DNA of 64,000 nucleotides from Rossellomorea aquimaris (GCF_000935355.1 NZ_JXZC01000007.1:62001-126000), one strand, 5' to 3'. Counted from the stretch's first letter, positions 15,319 to 24,916 are shown. The notes: generated by a model from the sequence alone, not told the origin. Translations and numbers: made by a program.

Positions 15319-16830
15319 TTATTTACTTTGACTCTCTTCTTTTACGTCTGTTTCTTCCTTTTCGTTCGTCACTGCGACTTCCTTGTCAGCTGATTCAGAG
15401 ATCGCTGGCTGATAAGGTCTCTCGTGGGTTCGGTTTGCATATGACTTCAGTAATTCACCTACATCGATGCCTGTCATCTCACGCAATGGTTCCTGCATAT
15501 CAAGCATCGTTCTTGTGATGCTTTTCCCAAAGGAAGGGACTCCCTGGCCATTACCGGAATCAATGATCTTAACGGATTCGATGTTGTTAAGCGGCTGGGC
15601 AATTTTCTCTGCGAAAACTGGCAGCATTTCGATTAGTTTCTCAGTAATGATGACATCTCCATGCTTCTCCATTGCTTCAGCAAGCAGTTTACGGGATTCG
15701 GCTTCCGCCTTACCACGTTCCCTGATAACATCGGCTTCGGCAGAACCTTCTTCCCTGCGGATCTTGGCTTTCGCCTCCCCGTCAATTTCAGCCTTCCGAG
15801 CTTCAGCTTCCGCTTTACGAGTGGTTTCGTAGTATTCGGCATCGGCTTTTGTTTTACGCACTTTTGACTCTTCTGCTTCAAGCTTGACTGCACGTTCTCG
15901 CTCGAGGAATTGAAGCGTTAATTCTTCTTCCTTCACTTCCTTGGCTAATTTAGCTTTTTCCAGCTCATAGGACTGTTCGGATTTCGCTCTTGCCCGCTCT
16001 GTTTCTTCTTTGAAGGATGCGTCTTTAATATCCTTTTCTTTTTTGGATTCGGCGATCGTGATTTGACGCTTGTATTCTTCTTCTTTCGCTTCCTGATCGG
16101 TTTGGGCACGGTGAATACGGGTTTCTCGCTCGGTGTTTGCTTCTGCAATTTCAGCTTGCTTGCGAACCTCGGCGATACGTGGACGACCAAGATTTTTCAA
16201 GTAGCCATTTTCTTCGTCTGCATCCCTTATATCAGTCAACCCGAGTGACGTAATTTTGAAGCCCATGAGATCCAGCTGCTTCTGGGCAATTTCCGAAACG
16301 TCAGCGTTAAATTTCTCACGGTTGCTGTTGATGTCTTCAACAGTCATCTTAGAAAGAATCGCACGAAGATTACTTCCCAGCACTTCGATGATTTCATCTT
16401 CAATTTCTTTTTGGTCCTTACCAAGGAACTGCTCGGCGTAGTTGGCAATCCCGTTTAATGTGTCGGCCACCTTCACCATGGCCACTGCGTCTGCAACGAT
16501 TGGTACTCCGCCATTTGTGTACACTCTCGGTGTCGATAGCTTTAATTGGAAACTTGTTAGATTAACAGGTGTGGATGTTTGGAAACGTCTTAACCTGTAC
16601 CCACCACCCCTGATTATTTTCATGGAACGCCCTTCCTGGTCGGTGAAAATATTCGTTTCCTTTTCAGGATCCCCCAGTTTCGGTCCGGTAATGATCAGTG
16701 CCTGGTTGGATCTCGCTGTACGATAGCGGAACCTCATCCAGAAATAATACGCGATCCCTGCAATAGCGGCAATAACCAGAACAGGAATGAGGAACATGAA
16801 AAATCCGATGATACTTAACGATCCTAGCAT
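15319..16830 (-). CDS. floT: Flotillin family membrane-scaffold protein (FloT/YuaG-like)
   Basis: Scaffold of functional membrane microdomains. The 503-residue protein has an N-terminal hydrophobic anchor (about residues 5-30), an SPFH/band-7 domain (about 40-200), then a long charged coiled-coil region rich in EAEARKAEI-type repeats (about 230-400) and a C-terminal oligomerisation region. Length matches Bacillus FloT. The start at 16830 has GAGAGGGG 8 bases upstream; an upstream TTG is less likely. B. subtilis floT sits with yuaF (NfeD-type), which is not next to this gene. Confidence 0.93.
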   Translation of the reverse strand: MLGSLSIIGFFMFLIPVLVIAAIAGIAYYFWMRFRYRTARSNQALIITGPKLGDPEKETNIFTDQEGRSMKIIRGGGYRLRRFQTSTPVNLTSFQLKLSTPRVYTNGGVPIVADAVAMVKVADTLNGIANYAEQFLGKDQKEIEDEIIEVLGSNLRAILSKMTVEDINSNREKFNADVSEIAQKQLDLMGFKITSLGLTDIRDADEENGYLKNLGRPRIAEVRKQAEIAEANTERETRIHRAQTDQEAKEEEYKRQITIAESKKEKDIKDASFKEETERARAKSEQSYELEKAKLAKEVKEEELTLQFLERERAVKLEAEESKVRKTKADAEYYETTRKAEAEARKAEIDGEAKAKIRREEGSAEADVIRERGKAEAESRKLLAEAMEKHGDVIITEKLIEMLPVFAEKIAQPLNNIESVKIIDSGNGQGVPSFGKSITRTMLDMQEPLREMTGIDVGELLKSYANRTHERPYQPAISESADKEVAVTNEKEETDVKEESQSK

Positions 16831-17029
16831 TCTGACAACCCCTCTCAATCTTTTCTATAAATCAGTCAAACAACCGATTTATTATTTAATAAAATTGCTA
16901 GCTACACTATCATCTACGGAATAGTTGTAGAAAAGTTTCAATATTTAGGTAAATTTTCTAATTTAAATCCATTAATACCTAGCCCTTCCTTCTCATTCCT
17001 GTGATAAAATAAAAGCGTTCACAATTTAT

Positions 17030-17215
17030 ACATTGCTCATTGGTGAAGATGATCAGTTCATCTTCTTAAAAGGGAAGTTGGTGAAAGTCCAACGCGGTCC
17101 CGCCACTGTAAAGCTGAGAATTCGTATGCATCCACTGTTTCCAATCGAAATGGGAAGGAATGCGAAATCGCTGACGCTGAGCCAGGAGACCTGCCAAATG
17201 GGAAGAACACAGAAG
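17030..17215 (+). ncRNA. Cobalamin riboswitch
   Basis: Contains the core GCGGTCCCGCCACTGTA (17094-17110) and the B12 box GCCAGGAGACCTGCC (17181-17195), preceded by the GGAAG...GGTGAAAGTCC segment. These are the strongest signatures of this class. The ends are approximate. About 85 bp downstream is an intrinsic terminator, so control is probably transcriptional. The only gene before the next terminator is an acyl-CoA thioesterase. Confidence 0.93.
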
Positions 17216-17299
17216 TTCCTACGGGAGATAGGAGGGTGTTGCGCTAATGAGACGTCACAAGAGGAATTACAGTACTCAGAACGTTTACCTGGAATAGCC

Positions 17300-17331
17300 G
17301 CATCTTCTTTTCAAAGGAAGATGCTTTTTTT
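17300..17331 (+). terminator. Terminator in the cobalamin riboswitch expression platform
   Basis: GCATCTTC (17300-17307) pairs with GAAGATGC (17317-17324), then seven T. It lies between the aptamer and the thioesterase start at 17362. Loop-adjacent bases extend the stem slightly. Confidence 0.88.
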
Positions 17332-17361
17332 ATTTCAGAAATTAAACTGGGAGATGAGAAA

Positions 17362-17835
17362 ATGGAACAAGCTTATTCGGTAGAGCGTTCAAAAACCATA
17401 CAAACAAAATTGGTATTGCCACCAGACACCAATCATATGCAAACGATTTTCGGAGGAAAGATCCTTTCCTATATTGATGAAATTGCTGCACTATCAGCAA
17501 TGAAGCACTCCAGCTCAGTCGTCGTCACGGCATCGATTGACTCCGTCGACTTCTTGTCATCCGCCACTGTCGGCGATGCTCTAAGCCTTGAGGCATACGT
17601 CACTTCCACAGGCAGAACATCAATGGAAGTGTATGTAAAAGTGTACTCTACGAATCTCGTAACGAGTGTCAAAACACTGACGACTGAATCATTCCTGACG
17701 ATGGTGGCCGTTGATGAAAATGGAAAACCGAAGCCGGTTCCAAAGGTCATTCCACAAACGGAAGAAGAAGTGCGGCTTTTCAAGACGGCCCCTTTAAGAA
17801 AAGAGCATAGAAAAAATCGTGCGCTTATTTTGTAA
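17362..17835 (+). CDS. Acyl-CoA thioesterase, hotdog fold (YkhA/BACH-like)
   Basis: Hydrolyses acyl-CoA to free acid and CoA. The 157-residue single hotdog domain shows the family segments NHMQTIFGGKILSYIDEIAA (about residues 22-41) and VVTASIDSVDFLSS (about 50-63). A GGGAG ribosome site precedes the ATG. It is the only gene between a cobalamin-riboswitch terminator and the terminator at 17867, so B12 level should set its expression. That link is unusual for this family; a possible rationale is relief of propionyl- or methylmalonyl-CoA build-up when B12 is scarce (inference). Confidence 0.92.
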   Translation: MEQAYSVERSKTIQTKLVLPPDTNHMQTIFGGKILSYIDEIAALSAMKHSSSVVVTASIDSVDFLSSATVGDALSLEAYVTSTGRTSMEVYVKVYSTNLVTSVKTLTTESFLTMVAVDENGKPKPVPKVIPQTEEEVRLFKTAPLRKEHRKNRALIL

Positions 17836-17866
17836 ACAGTCCGTAATTGTTGACGATTTAGACTAC

Positions 17867-17901
17867 AAAAACACTCAGAGTTTTTACCCTCTGAGTGTTT
17901 A
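17867..17901. terminator. Bidirectional terminator after the thioesterase
   Basis: AACACTCAGAG pairs with CTCTGAGTGTT around an 8-base pyrimidine-rich loop, with A-rich left and T-rich right flanks. It serves the thioesterase and the convergent small gene. Confidence 0.75.
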
Positions 17902-17950
17902 TAAAGTCGAGTCTACTAAATAAGATTATCAGAAAAAACTCCTTTTCCCT

Positions 17951-18214
17951 CTAATTCTCCGTTCTATATGGCACCATATATTTAGTAAAATACGCTCCTA
18001 AAAATAGGAAGACTATGGTTAGAAACCAACTGATAATTCCCCTGAACCCTAACCAGTAAGCAAATAGGTTCACTATTGCAATCATAAAAAAACAGATGGA
18101 GGTTAAAGCTGTCTTAAATCCGGTAATACCTGCTGTTTTCCTTTTCTTCACTACATAAAAAATGGAGAAGCACAGTGAGATAAGAAGGATGATTGTGAAA
18201 ATAATCGGTATCAA
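17951..18214 (-). CDS. Small three-helix membrane protein, unknown
   Basis: Predicted 87-residue protein not recognised as a named family. It has three hydrophobic segments (about residues 3-22, 35-54 and 58-78) and a basic KKRKTAG loop. The start is TTG at 18214, supported by GGAGG seven bases upstream, which argues for a real gene. It converges with the thioesterase. Function unknown. Confidence 0.65.
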   Translation of the reverse strand: MIPIIFTIILLISLCFSIFYVVKKRKTAGITGFKTALTSICFFMIAIVNLFAYWLGFRGIISWFLTIVFLFLGAYFTKYMVPYRTEN

Positions 18215-18371
18215 AAGAGTTCCTCCTCACAAAAATTTTTAAATCTCCAATCATCATATCACTAACCAACGAGAAATTGGGTAATAATTGGAAAATCAAC
18301 TCTTATTGTGAAACTTCTTCTATTCTTGTCCGTATGAATAGTATTAGTAAATAAAAGGAAGAGGGATAAAA

Positions 18372-19034
18372 TTGAATAGGAATTTTGTCTTACTGGACTT
18401 ATTGATTTATGTAGCAATACCTCTTTTCGTTTGGAATATCATGAGGGATTACATTGGGGATTATTATGCTATGCTCCTCTCTTCTGTTCCAGGGATCATC
18501 TATACGGTTTATCGTTTTATCGAAATGAAGAAAGTAAACACGTTTGGTTTGTTCATTCTAGTCACGCTGATTGTCGGTACTCTGATTGACGTACTGGCTG
18601 GTTCCTCCATCCAACTCCTATGGAATAATGTATACTATGCCGCTGCTTTAAGTTTATTTTTCTTCTTCACCATGTTGTTCCGAAAACCGATTTCCCTTTT
18701 CTTTGGACTTGATTTCGCAGAACTTCAAGGATACGACCGTACCTTTTGTAAGCGACTCTATTATAAAAAGCCTCTCTATCGGATTTTTCAATTCATCACT
18801 CTATGTTTTGCCTTGAGAAGTGGGATTCTGGCAATTGTTAAAGCATGGCTTATTCTGGAGTACGGAGTTGAAGCATTCGATAAAGGGATAATAATCAGAC
18901 AAGCCTTTAGCTGGATTATGACCGGGATTACCGTGGCTGGTTTCATTTATATCGGGAAAATCATACAGAATTCGCCCCAATTAGTAAAAGAAGTGCAGAT
19001 GGAATTTAATGAGGAAGAGAAAAAATCAGTTTAG
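18372..19034 (+). CDS. Multi-pass membrane protein, resembles VC0807 family
   Basis: Protein of 220 residues with about six hydrophobic segments. The start is TTG at 18372 behind GGAAGAGG. The layout (LLDLLIYVAIPLFVWN at the start, an FFGLDFAELQGYDR segment mid-protein) resembles VC0807-type membrane proteins of unknown function; that match is from memory and only moderate. It stands alone upstream of the HTH-TPR regulator with no sign of shared function. Confidence 0.72.
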   Translation: MNRNFVLLDLLIYVAIPLFVWNIMRDYIGDYYAMLLSSVPGIIYTVYRFIEMKKVNTFGLFILVTLIVGTLIDVLAGSSIQLLWNNVYYAAALSLFFFFTMLFRKPISLFFGLDFAELQGYDRTFCKRLYYKKPLYRIFQFITLCFALRSGILAIVKAWLILEYGVEAFDKGIIIRQAFSWIMTGITVAGFIYIGKIIQNSPQLVKEVQMEFNEEEKKSV

Positions 19035-19157
19035 GAGCTCAGCTACTATTGGATTTGGATGTTATTGCCTTCAGACCTCCGTCTTGTTCGTAACCTATAG
19101 AATACAGAGAAGATATTTCCTATAATGGATAATAAAATAGTTCATTTGGGGTGTAGT

Positions 19158-20408
19158 ATGATCGAAGGTAAATTAATTAAATTTCATCGTGAAGATTCGG
19201 GTTTGACTCAGGAGCAGCTTGCACAGGGGATCTGCTCTACCACACATCTCAGTAAAATCGAAAGAGGGATCACAGAGTATTCCAGTGAAATCACTGATTT
19301 ACTTGCGAGGAGGCTCGGAATCGATATGGAAGCAGAACGTTCCCGCTATCATTCCCTGCAGGTGAAGTTGTCAGAGTGGAACGATGCCATCATTATGATT
19401 CGGACGAATGACATCGATCGATTAAAGAAAGAAATTGAAAAAGAGCCCTTACGATTTCTTTCCGACTTTTTTGTTCACTACAACCTATTATTGGCAAGAT
19501 ATTATCTTTTTTTTAATAAACTTGGAAAAGCAAAAGAAATACTGGACATGTTCGAACATAAAAACTACTCTCTTTCCCCTTTCGAACAGAATTTATTGCT
19601 GCATGTCAAGGGAATCTATCATCATTCAACAAGGCAGTTTAACTCTTGCATCAAAGTTTTAAAACAGATTGACGATGAATATCCGAACTCCGAATATTAT
19701 TTTCATCTGGCATTAGCCTATCATTCCATTCATTCAAACACTTTTGCCTATTATTATGGGCAAAGAGCTTTGCGTTTTTTCCAAAAAACACTGAATATCC
19801 TTAGGGTTATCGATTCTGAAACGTTGATTTTAATCCAATTGAATGCCAAAGAACCCTTTGATATGGAAGAAACCAAACAACAGTACGATAAGCTCCTCAG
19901 AGTCTGTGAATCCGTTAATTCCAAGGAAAGGGCACATAAAATCCACAACAATCTGGGATTTGAATATTTTAGGAGAAAACGATATTCTGAATCAAAAGAA
20001 TCCTATGAAAAAGCATTAAAACTTATCAATGAAGATACCCCAGCTTCCCATTATCTAGTCACACTTAGCGGATATATACTGGCTTGTCTGAAAGGGGATC
20101 TGCTTTCTTCTGAAGAGCTCAATCAATTAGCGACAAAAGGCCTGAAAATGGCAACTCAGCATCAGGATCCCACCTACGTATTCTTTGAAATATATTTACT
20201 TACGATAAAAGGAAATGAACAAGAATTATATGAGTATATTGAAAATACAGCCCTCCCCCATTTCAACAAAACGGGGAGTAGGTTGATGTATCAGCATTAT
20301 GAAAGACAACTATTTTTATATTATGTAAAAGCCGGGCAGACAGACAAAGGATTCAAACTTGCATCCGATAAAATGTCCAATGAAATAAGCTATTATGAAT
20401 TAGAGTGA
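19158..20408 (+). CDS. HTH-TPR transcriptional regulator (RNPP/PlcR-NprR-like architecture)
   Basis: Cytoplasmic regulator of 416 residues: an N-terminal Xre-type HTH (about residues 5-60, with GLTQEQLAQGI and TTHLSKIERG) followed by tetratricopeptide-like helices to the C-terminus. This is the layout of peptide-sensing PlcR, NprR and related regulators. The start at 19158 follows GGGGTG; an ATG 33 bp upstream overlaps a TATAAT-like -10 and lacks a ribosome site. It precedes a large secreted protease, as NprR does for its target, but no signalling-peptide ORF is visible next to it, so peptide control is only a possibility. Confidence 0.85.
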   Translation: MIEGKLIKFHREDSGLTQEQLAQGICSTTHLSKIERGITEYSSEITDLLARRLGIDMEAERSRYHSLQVKLSEWNDAIIMIRTNDIDRLKKEIEKEPLRFLSDFFVHYNLLLARYYLFFNKLGKAKEILDMFEHKNYSLSPFEQNLLLHVKGIYHHSTRQFNSCIKVLKQIDDEYPNSEYYFHLALAYHSIHSNTFAYYYGQRALRFFQKTLNILRVIDSETLILIQLNAKEPFDMEETKQQYDKLLRVCESVNSKERAHKIHNNLGFEYFRRKRYSESKESYEKALKLINEDTPASHYLVTLSGYILACLKGDLLSSEELNQLATKGLKMATQHQDPTYVFFEIYLLTIKGNEQELYEYIENTALPHFNKTGSRLMYQHYERQLFLYYVKAGQTDKGFKLASDKMSNEISYYELE

Positions 20409-20417
20409 TGACGCGGT

Positions 20418-20453
20418 TAATGATAAAAGGAGGTTCCCTTTTATCATTTTTTT
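20418..20453 (+). terminator. Intrinsic terminator of the HTH-TPR regulator
   Basis: ATGATAAAAGG pairs with CCTTTTATCAT, then seven T, 12 bp after the stop. It leaves no room for a downstream peptide gene on the same transcript. Confidence 0.9.
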
Positions 20454-20634
20454 CTGGCTGATTTCTCGTTGACTGTTGAGTGACCCTACTTGGTGTATCA
20501 ACAACCCCAACTCAATACCCTTTTTTCACTACTTTTCTCCTACTCCCTCCTCAAAATCAGAAGATAAATAATCAAATCCAGAACAATGAGTAGTTAAATA
20601 GACCATGTATAAACCCCCATACAAACATCCCCGC

Positions 20635-20659
20635 TTACAATTTACAATACAAATTGTAA
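20635..20659 (+). promoter_or_regulatory. Candidate operator upstream of the subtilase
   Basis: TTACAATTT (20635-20643) and AAATTGTAA (20651-20659) form a perfect 9-bp inverted repeat with a 7-bp spacer, 46 bp before the protease start. The remaining region (20454-20634) shows nothing else clear. Confidence 0.5.
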
Positions 20660-20704
20660 TAATATTTCGAATTATGTATCCAACACTACAGAAAAGAGGT
20701 AGAA

Positions 20705-23700
20705 ATGATGAATGGATCTTCCATCGCAAAGAAATCAGCTGTGATTGCATTATCCACTGGATTACTCTTATCCCCCGTATCGGGCTACTCCTCTCCAACA
20801 GCTACGGCTGCGGATTGGAAAGCAGAAACGATTTTATCTTCTTTGACAGAAGAGCAAAGACAAGCCCTGCATCAACTGGAATTAAATAACGCCGAGGGTC
20901 TCCAAGGATTTCAACCGAATGAATTGGCATCCTCTGAAGAGATTTCCGTCATTGTTCAATTTCAATCCAAACCTGGGCATGTAGCTGTACTAGAAGCTGC
21001 AGTAAAAGGAAAAACGGTAAAGAAAGAAGACGCCAAAGCCCAGGTGGATAAAGAACATAAGATGTTTAAAGAAGATGTTGCGAAACATCTATCTCCCAGT
21101 CTTGTAAAAGGAAAGAAGATAGAGCCGAAAATCACTGAAACCTATAAAGAAGCATATAACGGTGTGGCGATGACGCTTCCTGCCGATCAAGTCGAGCTGC
21201 TGCTTAACTCCAAAGCAGTCAAAGCTATATTTAAAAACCATTCCTATACAGTCGATCCGGTTCAACAAGACCTTCCTGATGATGTCGACCGTGAAATTAC
21301 GACATCCGTTGAAAGCATTCCTTATTTAAAGGTGGATGAATTACATAAGGAAGGAATCACAGGAGACGGAATCAAAGTTGGAGTCATTGACACAGGTGTC
21401 GACTATAACCACCCTGATTTAAAAGATGCCTACAAAGGTGGATATGACTTTGTTGACGATGATGCAGACCCAATGGAGGCAACGTATGAAGATTGGAAGA
21501 GTACGAGTGAACCAGAGTTCAGTTATACGGGAAATTCCTATTATACTTCTCATGGTACTCATGTATCCGGAACCATTGTAGGACAAAACGAGAATGATAG
21601 TGAAGTATCGGTAGAAGGTGTTGCCCCGGATGCAGACCTATATGTGTATCGTGTCCTTGGTCCTTACGGAAGTGGTTACACGGAAGACGTCCTTGCAGGA
21701 ATTGAGAAATCGGTTCAAGATGGTATGGATGTCATCAACCTATCATTGGGAGCAGGTGTCAATGATCCTTATTATCCTACTAGTACCGCTCTTAACTATG
21801 CCGTATTAAATGGTGTGACGGCCGTTGTTTCAGCAGGGAATGCAGGACCAAATGACTTCACCCTTGGCTCTCCTGGTACAGCAGCTTTGGCTTTGACAGT
21901 CGGGGCGAGTGATGTCCCCGTTTCCCAAACCACTTTTACCGGTCAAACGCCAGATGGCTGGTCAACCGGTATTGTGAGTATGGCTAGGGGATTCGCTCAC
22001 ACCTTCGATAGTTTTGAAGATCAATCACTAGAACTAGTAGATGTTGGCCTAGGGTATGAAGCAGACTATGAGAATAAAAACGTAGAAGGTAAGGTCGCTT
22101 TTGTTCAGCGAGGAAATTTTGCCTTGAATGACAAGGTGAAATTTGCCAAGGAACATGGTGCCAAAGCCGTGATTATGTACAACAATGCAGAAGGTCATGT
22201 AGGATATAACCTTGGCGAATCTGCCCATTACGTACCGGCCTTCTCGATGACAAAGGCTGCCGGGGAAGAATTAAAAGCAGCAATCGAAAGTGGCACATCA
22301 AGCTTCACGTTTACGAACTTAGAAGAAAGCTTTACAGAGGGTGACCAGTTAGCCGATTTCAGTTCAAGGGGTCCAGTAAACAAAAGCTTGGATATGAAAC
22401 CTGAAGTAGTCGCTCCCGGGGTCAGTGTTCTATCGACTTTCCCTTCTTATATGATCGATCCTGAGAACACGGCGGACTATCAGTATGCTTACTCAAGACT
22501 TTCGGGAACTTCGATGGCTTCTCCTTTCACAGCGGGAGTTGCAGCTTTACTTTTAGGAGAGAATCCGGATCTCGAGCCAGCTGATATTAAAACGATACTC
22601 ATGAACTCATCTGATCCTTTGAAGGGAGATTACAGCGTATTTGAGGTTGGTGCAGGAAGAGTGGATCCGTACCAAGCTCTTCACAGTCAGACAAAAATCC
22701 AAATAAAAGACAAGACGCTACTTCCTAACGGAGAAGAACTGATTGCAATCGATAACCCAACTGGGGGATTGAGCTTTGGAAATCAGGTAGTGGCCGAAGG
22801 GGATCACCTCCGCGTACAAAAAAGCTTTGAAATTACGAATAACAGTGATGAAAAGAAAACCTTTGACATTACCTTTGAAGAGAATGTACAGGAAGGCACC
22901 CAAAGTCTCAAGGAAAATGGCGTTGAAGTGACTTCAGACAAGTCCATTATGGTGAACGGAGGTAACAAAAAATCTTCAAATCTCTTCCTGACAATGCCAA
23001 AAACTGCTGCGAAAGGGATTTACGAGGGATACTTTGTCGTGACGAACCGAGCTGACAAAACAGAAAGCTACCGTGTGCCATTTAGTGTGAAGAGATCGGA
23101 GGAAGGTTTTAATACACTTGAATTGTTATCCCCTACCTATGCTTCTCCACATTATACGCATGGTTATGATCCATTCCGCTATCCTTGGGCACTGGTTGAG
23201 TTCAACCTGAGTTCACCGATGGAAAGCATGGACGTGATCCTGCAGGATGGAGAAACAGGTGAAGATCTGGGATTGATCGGTACCATTGGTTTACAGGGTG
23301 CCCTGCTGGATAACGACTACTTATTAAGGGCTTTCCAAGGTGGCTATTTCGCATTTACAGGCGATAAAAAAAATCCCGTTTCAAAAGAAATGAGCATCGC
23401 TAAACCGGGTCACTATAAAATCAAGTATGCGATGAAAGATCCAAAGGGTAAAGTAAAAACAAAAACAGAGCATTTCTATATTGACATTGAAGGTCCTTCG
23501 TTCAAGAGTTCTCTGGATGGTGAGTCTCCGTTCCTTGAATATAAACCAGGTCAGGAAACGTATCCTTTTGAGATTGAAATTACAGATCCACTTATTGAAG
23601 ACATGAAAGAAGAAGGAATCGACGCAGATCAATCTAAAAACTTTATGATTTATTATTGGAATTCACCATTCCCTTCCTCCCCTCTTTATATGGATGAGAG

Positions 23701-24781
23701 CGGTAAGTTCGTCGAAGAAATCGCAATGAACGAGAACGTGGATGCCCTCAACTTTAGAATGAAGGGGTATGATATGGCCGGAAACAACACTCCAGAGAAG
23801 AACTATTTCTTCATTAAAGAAGGCACACCGAATGCATATCTGCAAACCGAAGTCGATACCGTTGTAACAGGTGAAACCGTAAAGGCAGCCTTAGTACTTG
23901 ATAATGTTGAGGATGCAAAGGAAGCCACATGGACATTTAAAGATTACTACGGAAAAAATCCGGAAGTGATCGATGCCCAACTATCCCGGGAATTTTCAGA
24001 TAAAGCGTCCTTGACACTTGAAGGAAATCAAATCAAAGTAACGTTCAACGAACCTGTTCAATCATTCGACCATAGCACAATTGTTGATGTGCAAGTAAAG
24101 CTTCAAGATGAAGTGTTCACTAAGCAAGACGTTCTGGATCCAACAGTAACCGTAACAAATTCTAACAATGAAACGATGAACCTATTGCATGCTGGTGCTG
24201 GATTCACTGTAAATCCTGACTTTAATTCAATCAAGGGATTCGTAAGCCCTGAAGGATTCGATACCGGTAATGGCTACAATGCCAAAAAGGATTGGGAAAA
24301 AGCAGGTGCAAACGTAGAATTCAAAAATTCTACTGGGGACGTCTTTATTCCATCTTCCATCACGGATAATGGTGAGTACTCCATCGAGAAACTTCCGTTA
24401 AATAAAGACCCTTATGAAATAACCATAACACTTCCCGGTCACTTCTTAACTAAGAAGAATAATGAGAAAATCGGATATGAATACAATGGAGAGCTTTATG
24501 GAAAATATCATAGAGTGAGCAATATGAAACCCGTTGGAGGAGACGTAAACCAGGATAATGTCATCGACATCCATGATGCCATTGCCATTCAGGATGCCTG
24601 GAACACAAACGATCGTGCTGCCGACATCAATTTCGATGAAGTGGTGGATGCGAATGATATGAAGTTTGTTCAAGAGAACTATCTGTTACAGAATGAGCAT
24701 ATTAAGGATGCTCCTGGTCCAGTTGAATCAATTGACGGAAAAACATTGGATTCGATTTTAGAGGAATTAGGACTGAACTAA
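20705..24781 (+). CDS. Secreted subtilisin-like (S8) protease, Vpr-like, with C-terminal dockerin-like module
   Basis: Extracellular serine protease of 1358 residues. Order: signal peptide ending near TATAA-DW (residue 36); inhibitor_I9 propeptide (about 75-185); S8 catalytic domain with Asp229 (VIDTGVDYNHPDL), His283 (SHGTHVSGT) and Ser603 (LSGTSMASP); an inserted PA domain (about 425-545); several beta-sandwich segments; and a C-terminal dockerin-like pair of calcium loops (GDVNQDNVIDIHDAIAIQ and ADINFDEVVDANDMKFVQ, about 1279-1330). Start: ATG 20705 after AAAGAGGT, with a second ATG at 20708. Vpr itself is about 800 residues, so about 550 are extra. Probably regulated by the adjacent HTH-TPR protein (inference). 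Confidence 0.93.
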   Translation: MMNGSSIAKKSAVIALSTGLLLSPVSGYSSPTATAADWKAETILSSLTEEQRQALHQLELNNAEGLQGFQPNELASSEEISVIVQFQSKPGHVAVLEAAVKGKTVKKEDAKAQVDKEHKMFKEDVAKHLSPSLVKGKKIEPKITETYKEAYNGVAMTLPADQVELLLNSKAVKAIFKNHSYTVDPVQQDLPDDVDREITTSVESIPYLKVDELHKEGITGDGIKVGVIDTGVDYNHPDLKDAYKGGYDFVDDDADPMEATYEDWKSTSEPEFSYTGNSYYTSHGTHVSGTIVGQNENDSEVSVEGVAPDADLYVYRVLGPYGSGYTEDVLAGIEKSVQDGMDVINLSLGAGVNDPYYPTSTALNYAVLNGVTAVVSAGNAGPNDFTLGSPGTAALALTVGASDVPVSQTTFTGQTPDGWSTGIVSMARGFAHTFDSFEDQSLELVDVGLGYEADYENKNVEGKVAFVQRGNFALNDKVKFAKEHGAKAVIMYNNAEGHVGYNLGESAHYVPAFSMTKAAGEELKAAIESGTSSFTFTNLEESFTEGDQLADFSSRGPVNKSLDMKPEVVAPGVSVLSTFPSYMIDPENTADYQYAYSRLSGTSMASPFTAGVAALLLGENPDLEPADIKTILMNSSDPLKGDYSVFEVGAGRVDPYQALHSQTKIQIKDKTLLPNGEELIAIDNPTGGLSFGNQVVAEGDHLRVQKSFEITNNSDEKKTFDITFEENVQEGTQSLKENGVEVTSDKSIMVNGGNKKSSNLFLTMPKTAAKGIYEGYFVVTNRADKTESYRVPFSVKRSEEGFNTLELLSPTYASPHYTHGYDPFRYPWALVEFNLSSPMESMDVILQDGETGEDLGLIGTIGLQGALLDNDYLLRAFQGGYFAFTGDKKNPVSKEMSIAKPGHYKIKYAMKDPKGKVKTKTEHFYIDIEGPSFKSSLDGESPFLEYKPGQETYPFEIEITDPLIEDMKEEGIDADQSKNFMIYYWNSPFPSSPLYMDESGKFVEEIAMNENVDALNFRMKGYDMAGNNTPEKNYFFIKEGTPNAYLQTEVDTVVTGETVKAALVLDNVEDAKEATWTFKDYYGKNPEVIDAQLSREFSDKASLTLEGNQIKVTFNEPVQSFDHSTIVDVQVKLQDEVFTKQDVLDPTVTVTNSNNETMNLLHAGAGFTVNPDFNSIKGFVSPEGFDTGNGYNAKKDWEKAGANVEFKNSTGDVFIPSSITDNGEYSIEKLPLNKDPYEITITLPGHFLTKKNNEKIGYEYNGELYGKYHRVSNMKPVGGDVNQDNVIDIHDAIAIQDAWNTNDRAADINFDEVVDANDMKFVQENYLLQNEHIKDAPGPVESIDGKTLDSILEELGLN

Positions 24782-24799
24782 ATATCTGCCAGAATTATA

Positions 24800-24832
24800 G
24801 GAATGGGCCCTCATCCACCAGGGTCCATTCCT
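24800..24832 (+). terminator. Probable terminator of the protease gene
   Basis: GGAATGGGCCCT pairs with AGGGTCCATTCC (12 bp, one G-T) around a short loop. The T tail is weak (CTTTCTGCTTT). Confidence 0.6.
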
Positions 24833-24916
24833 TTCTGCTTTGAATACTACAAACCACCCTTCCTACATACAAATGAAGAGATAACTTAAAAACTTCATCG
24901 TGAAGGAGAGTGCTTC

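Noticed and set aside
17033..17383. 116-codon open frame over the cobalamin riboswitch
   Set aside because: It spans the conserved aptamer core, B12 box and terminator; the protein has no sensible pattern and there is no ribosome site. The RNA explains the region.
20454..20704. Signalling-peptide gene for the HTH-TPR regulator
   Set aside because: No short frame with a ribosome site and export signal found in either strand of the gap, and the regulator ends in a terminator.
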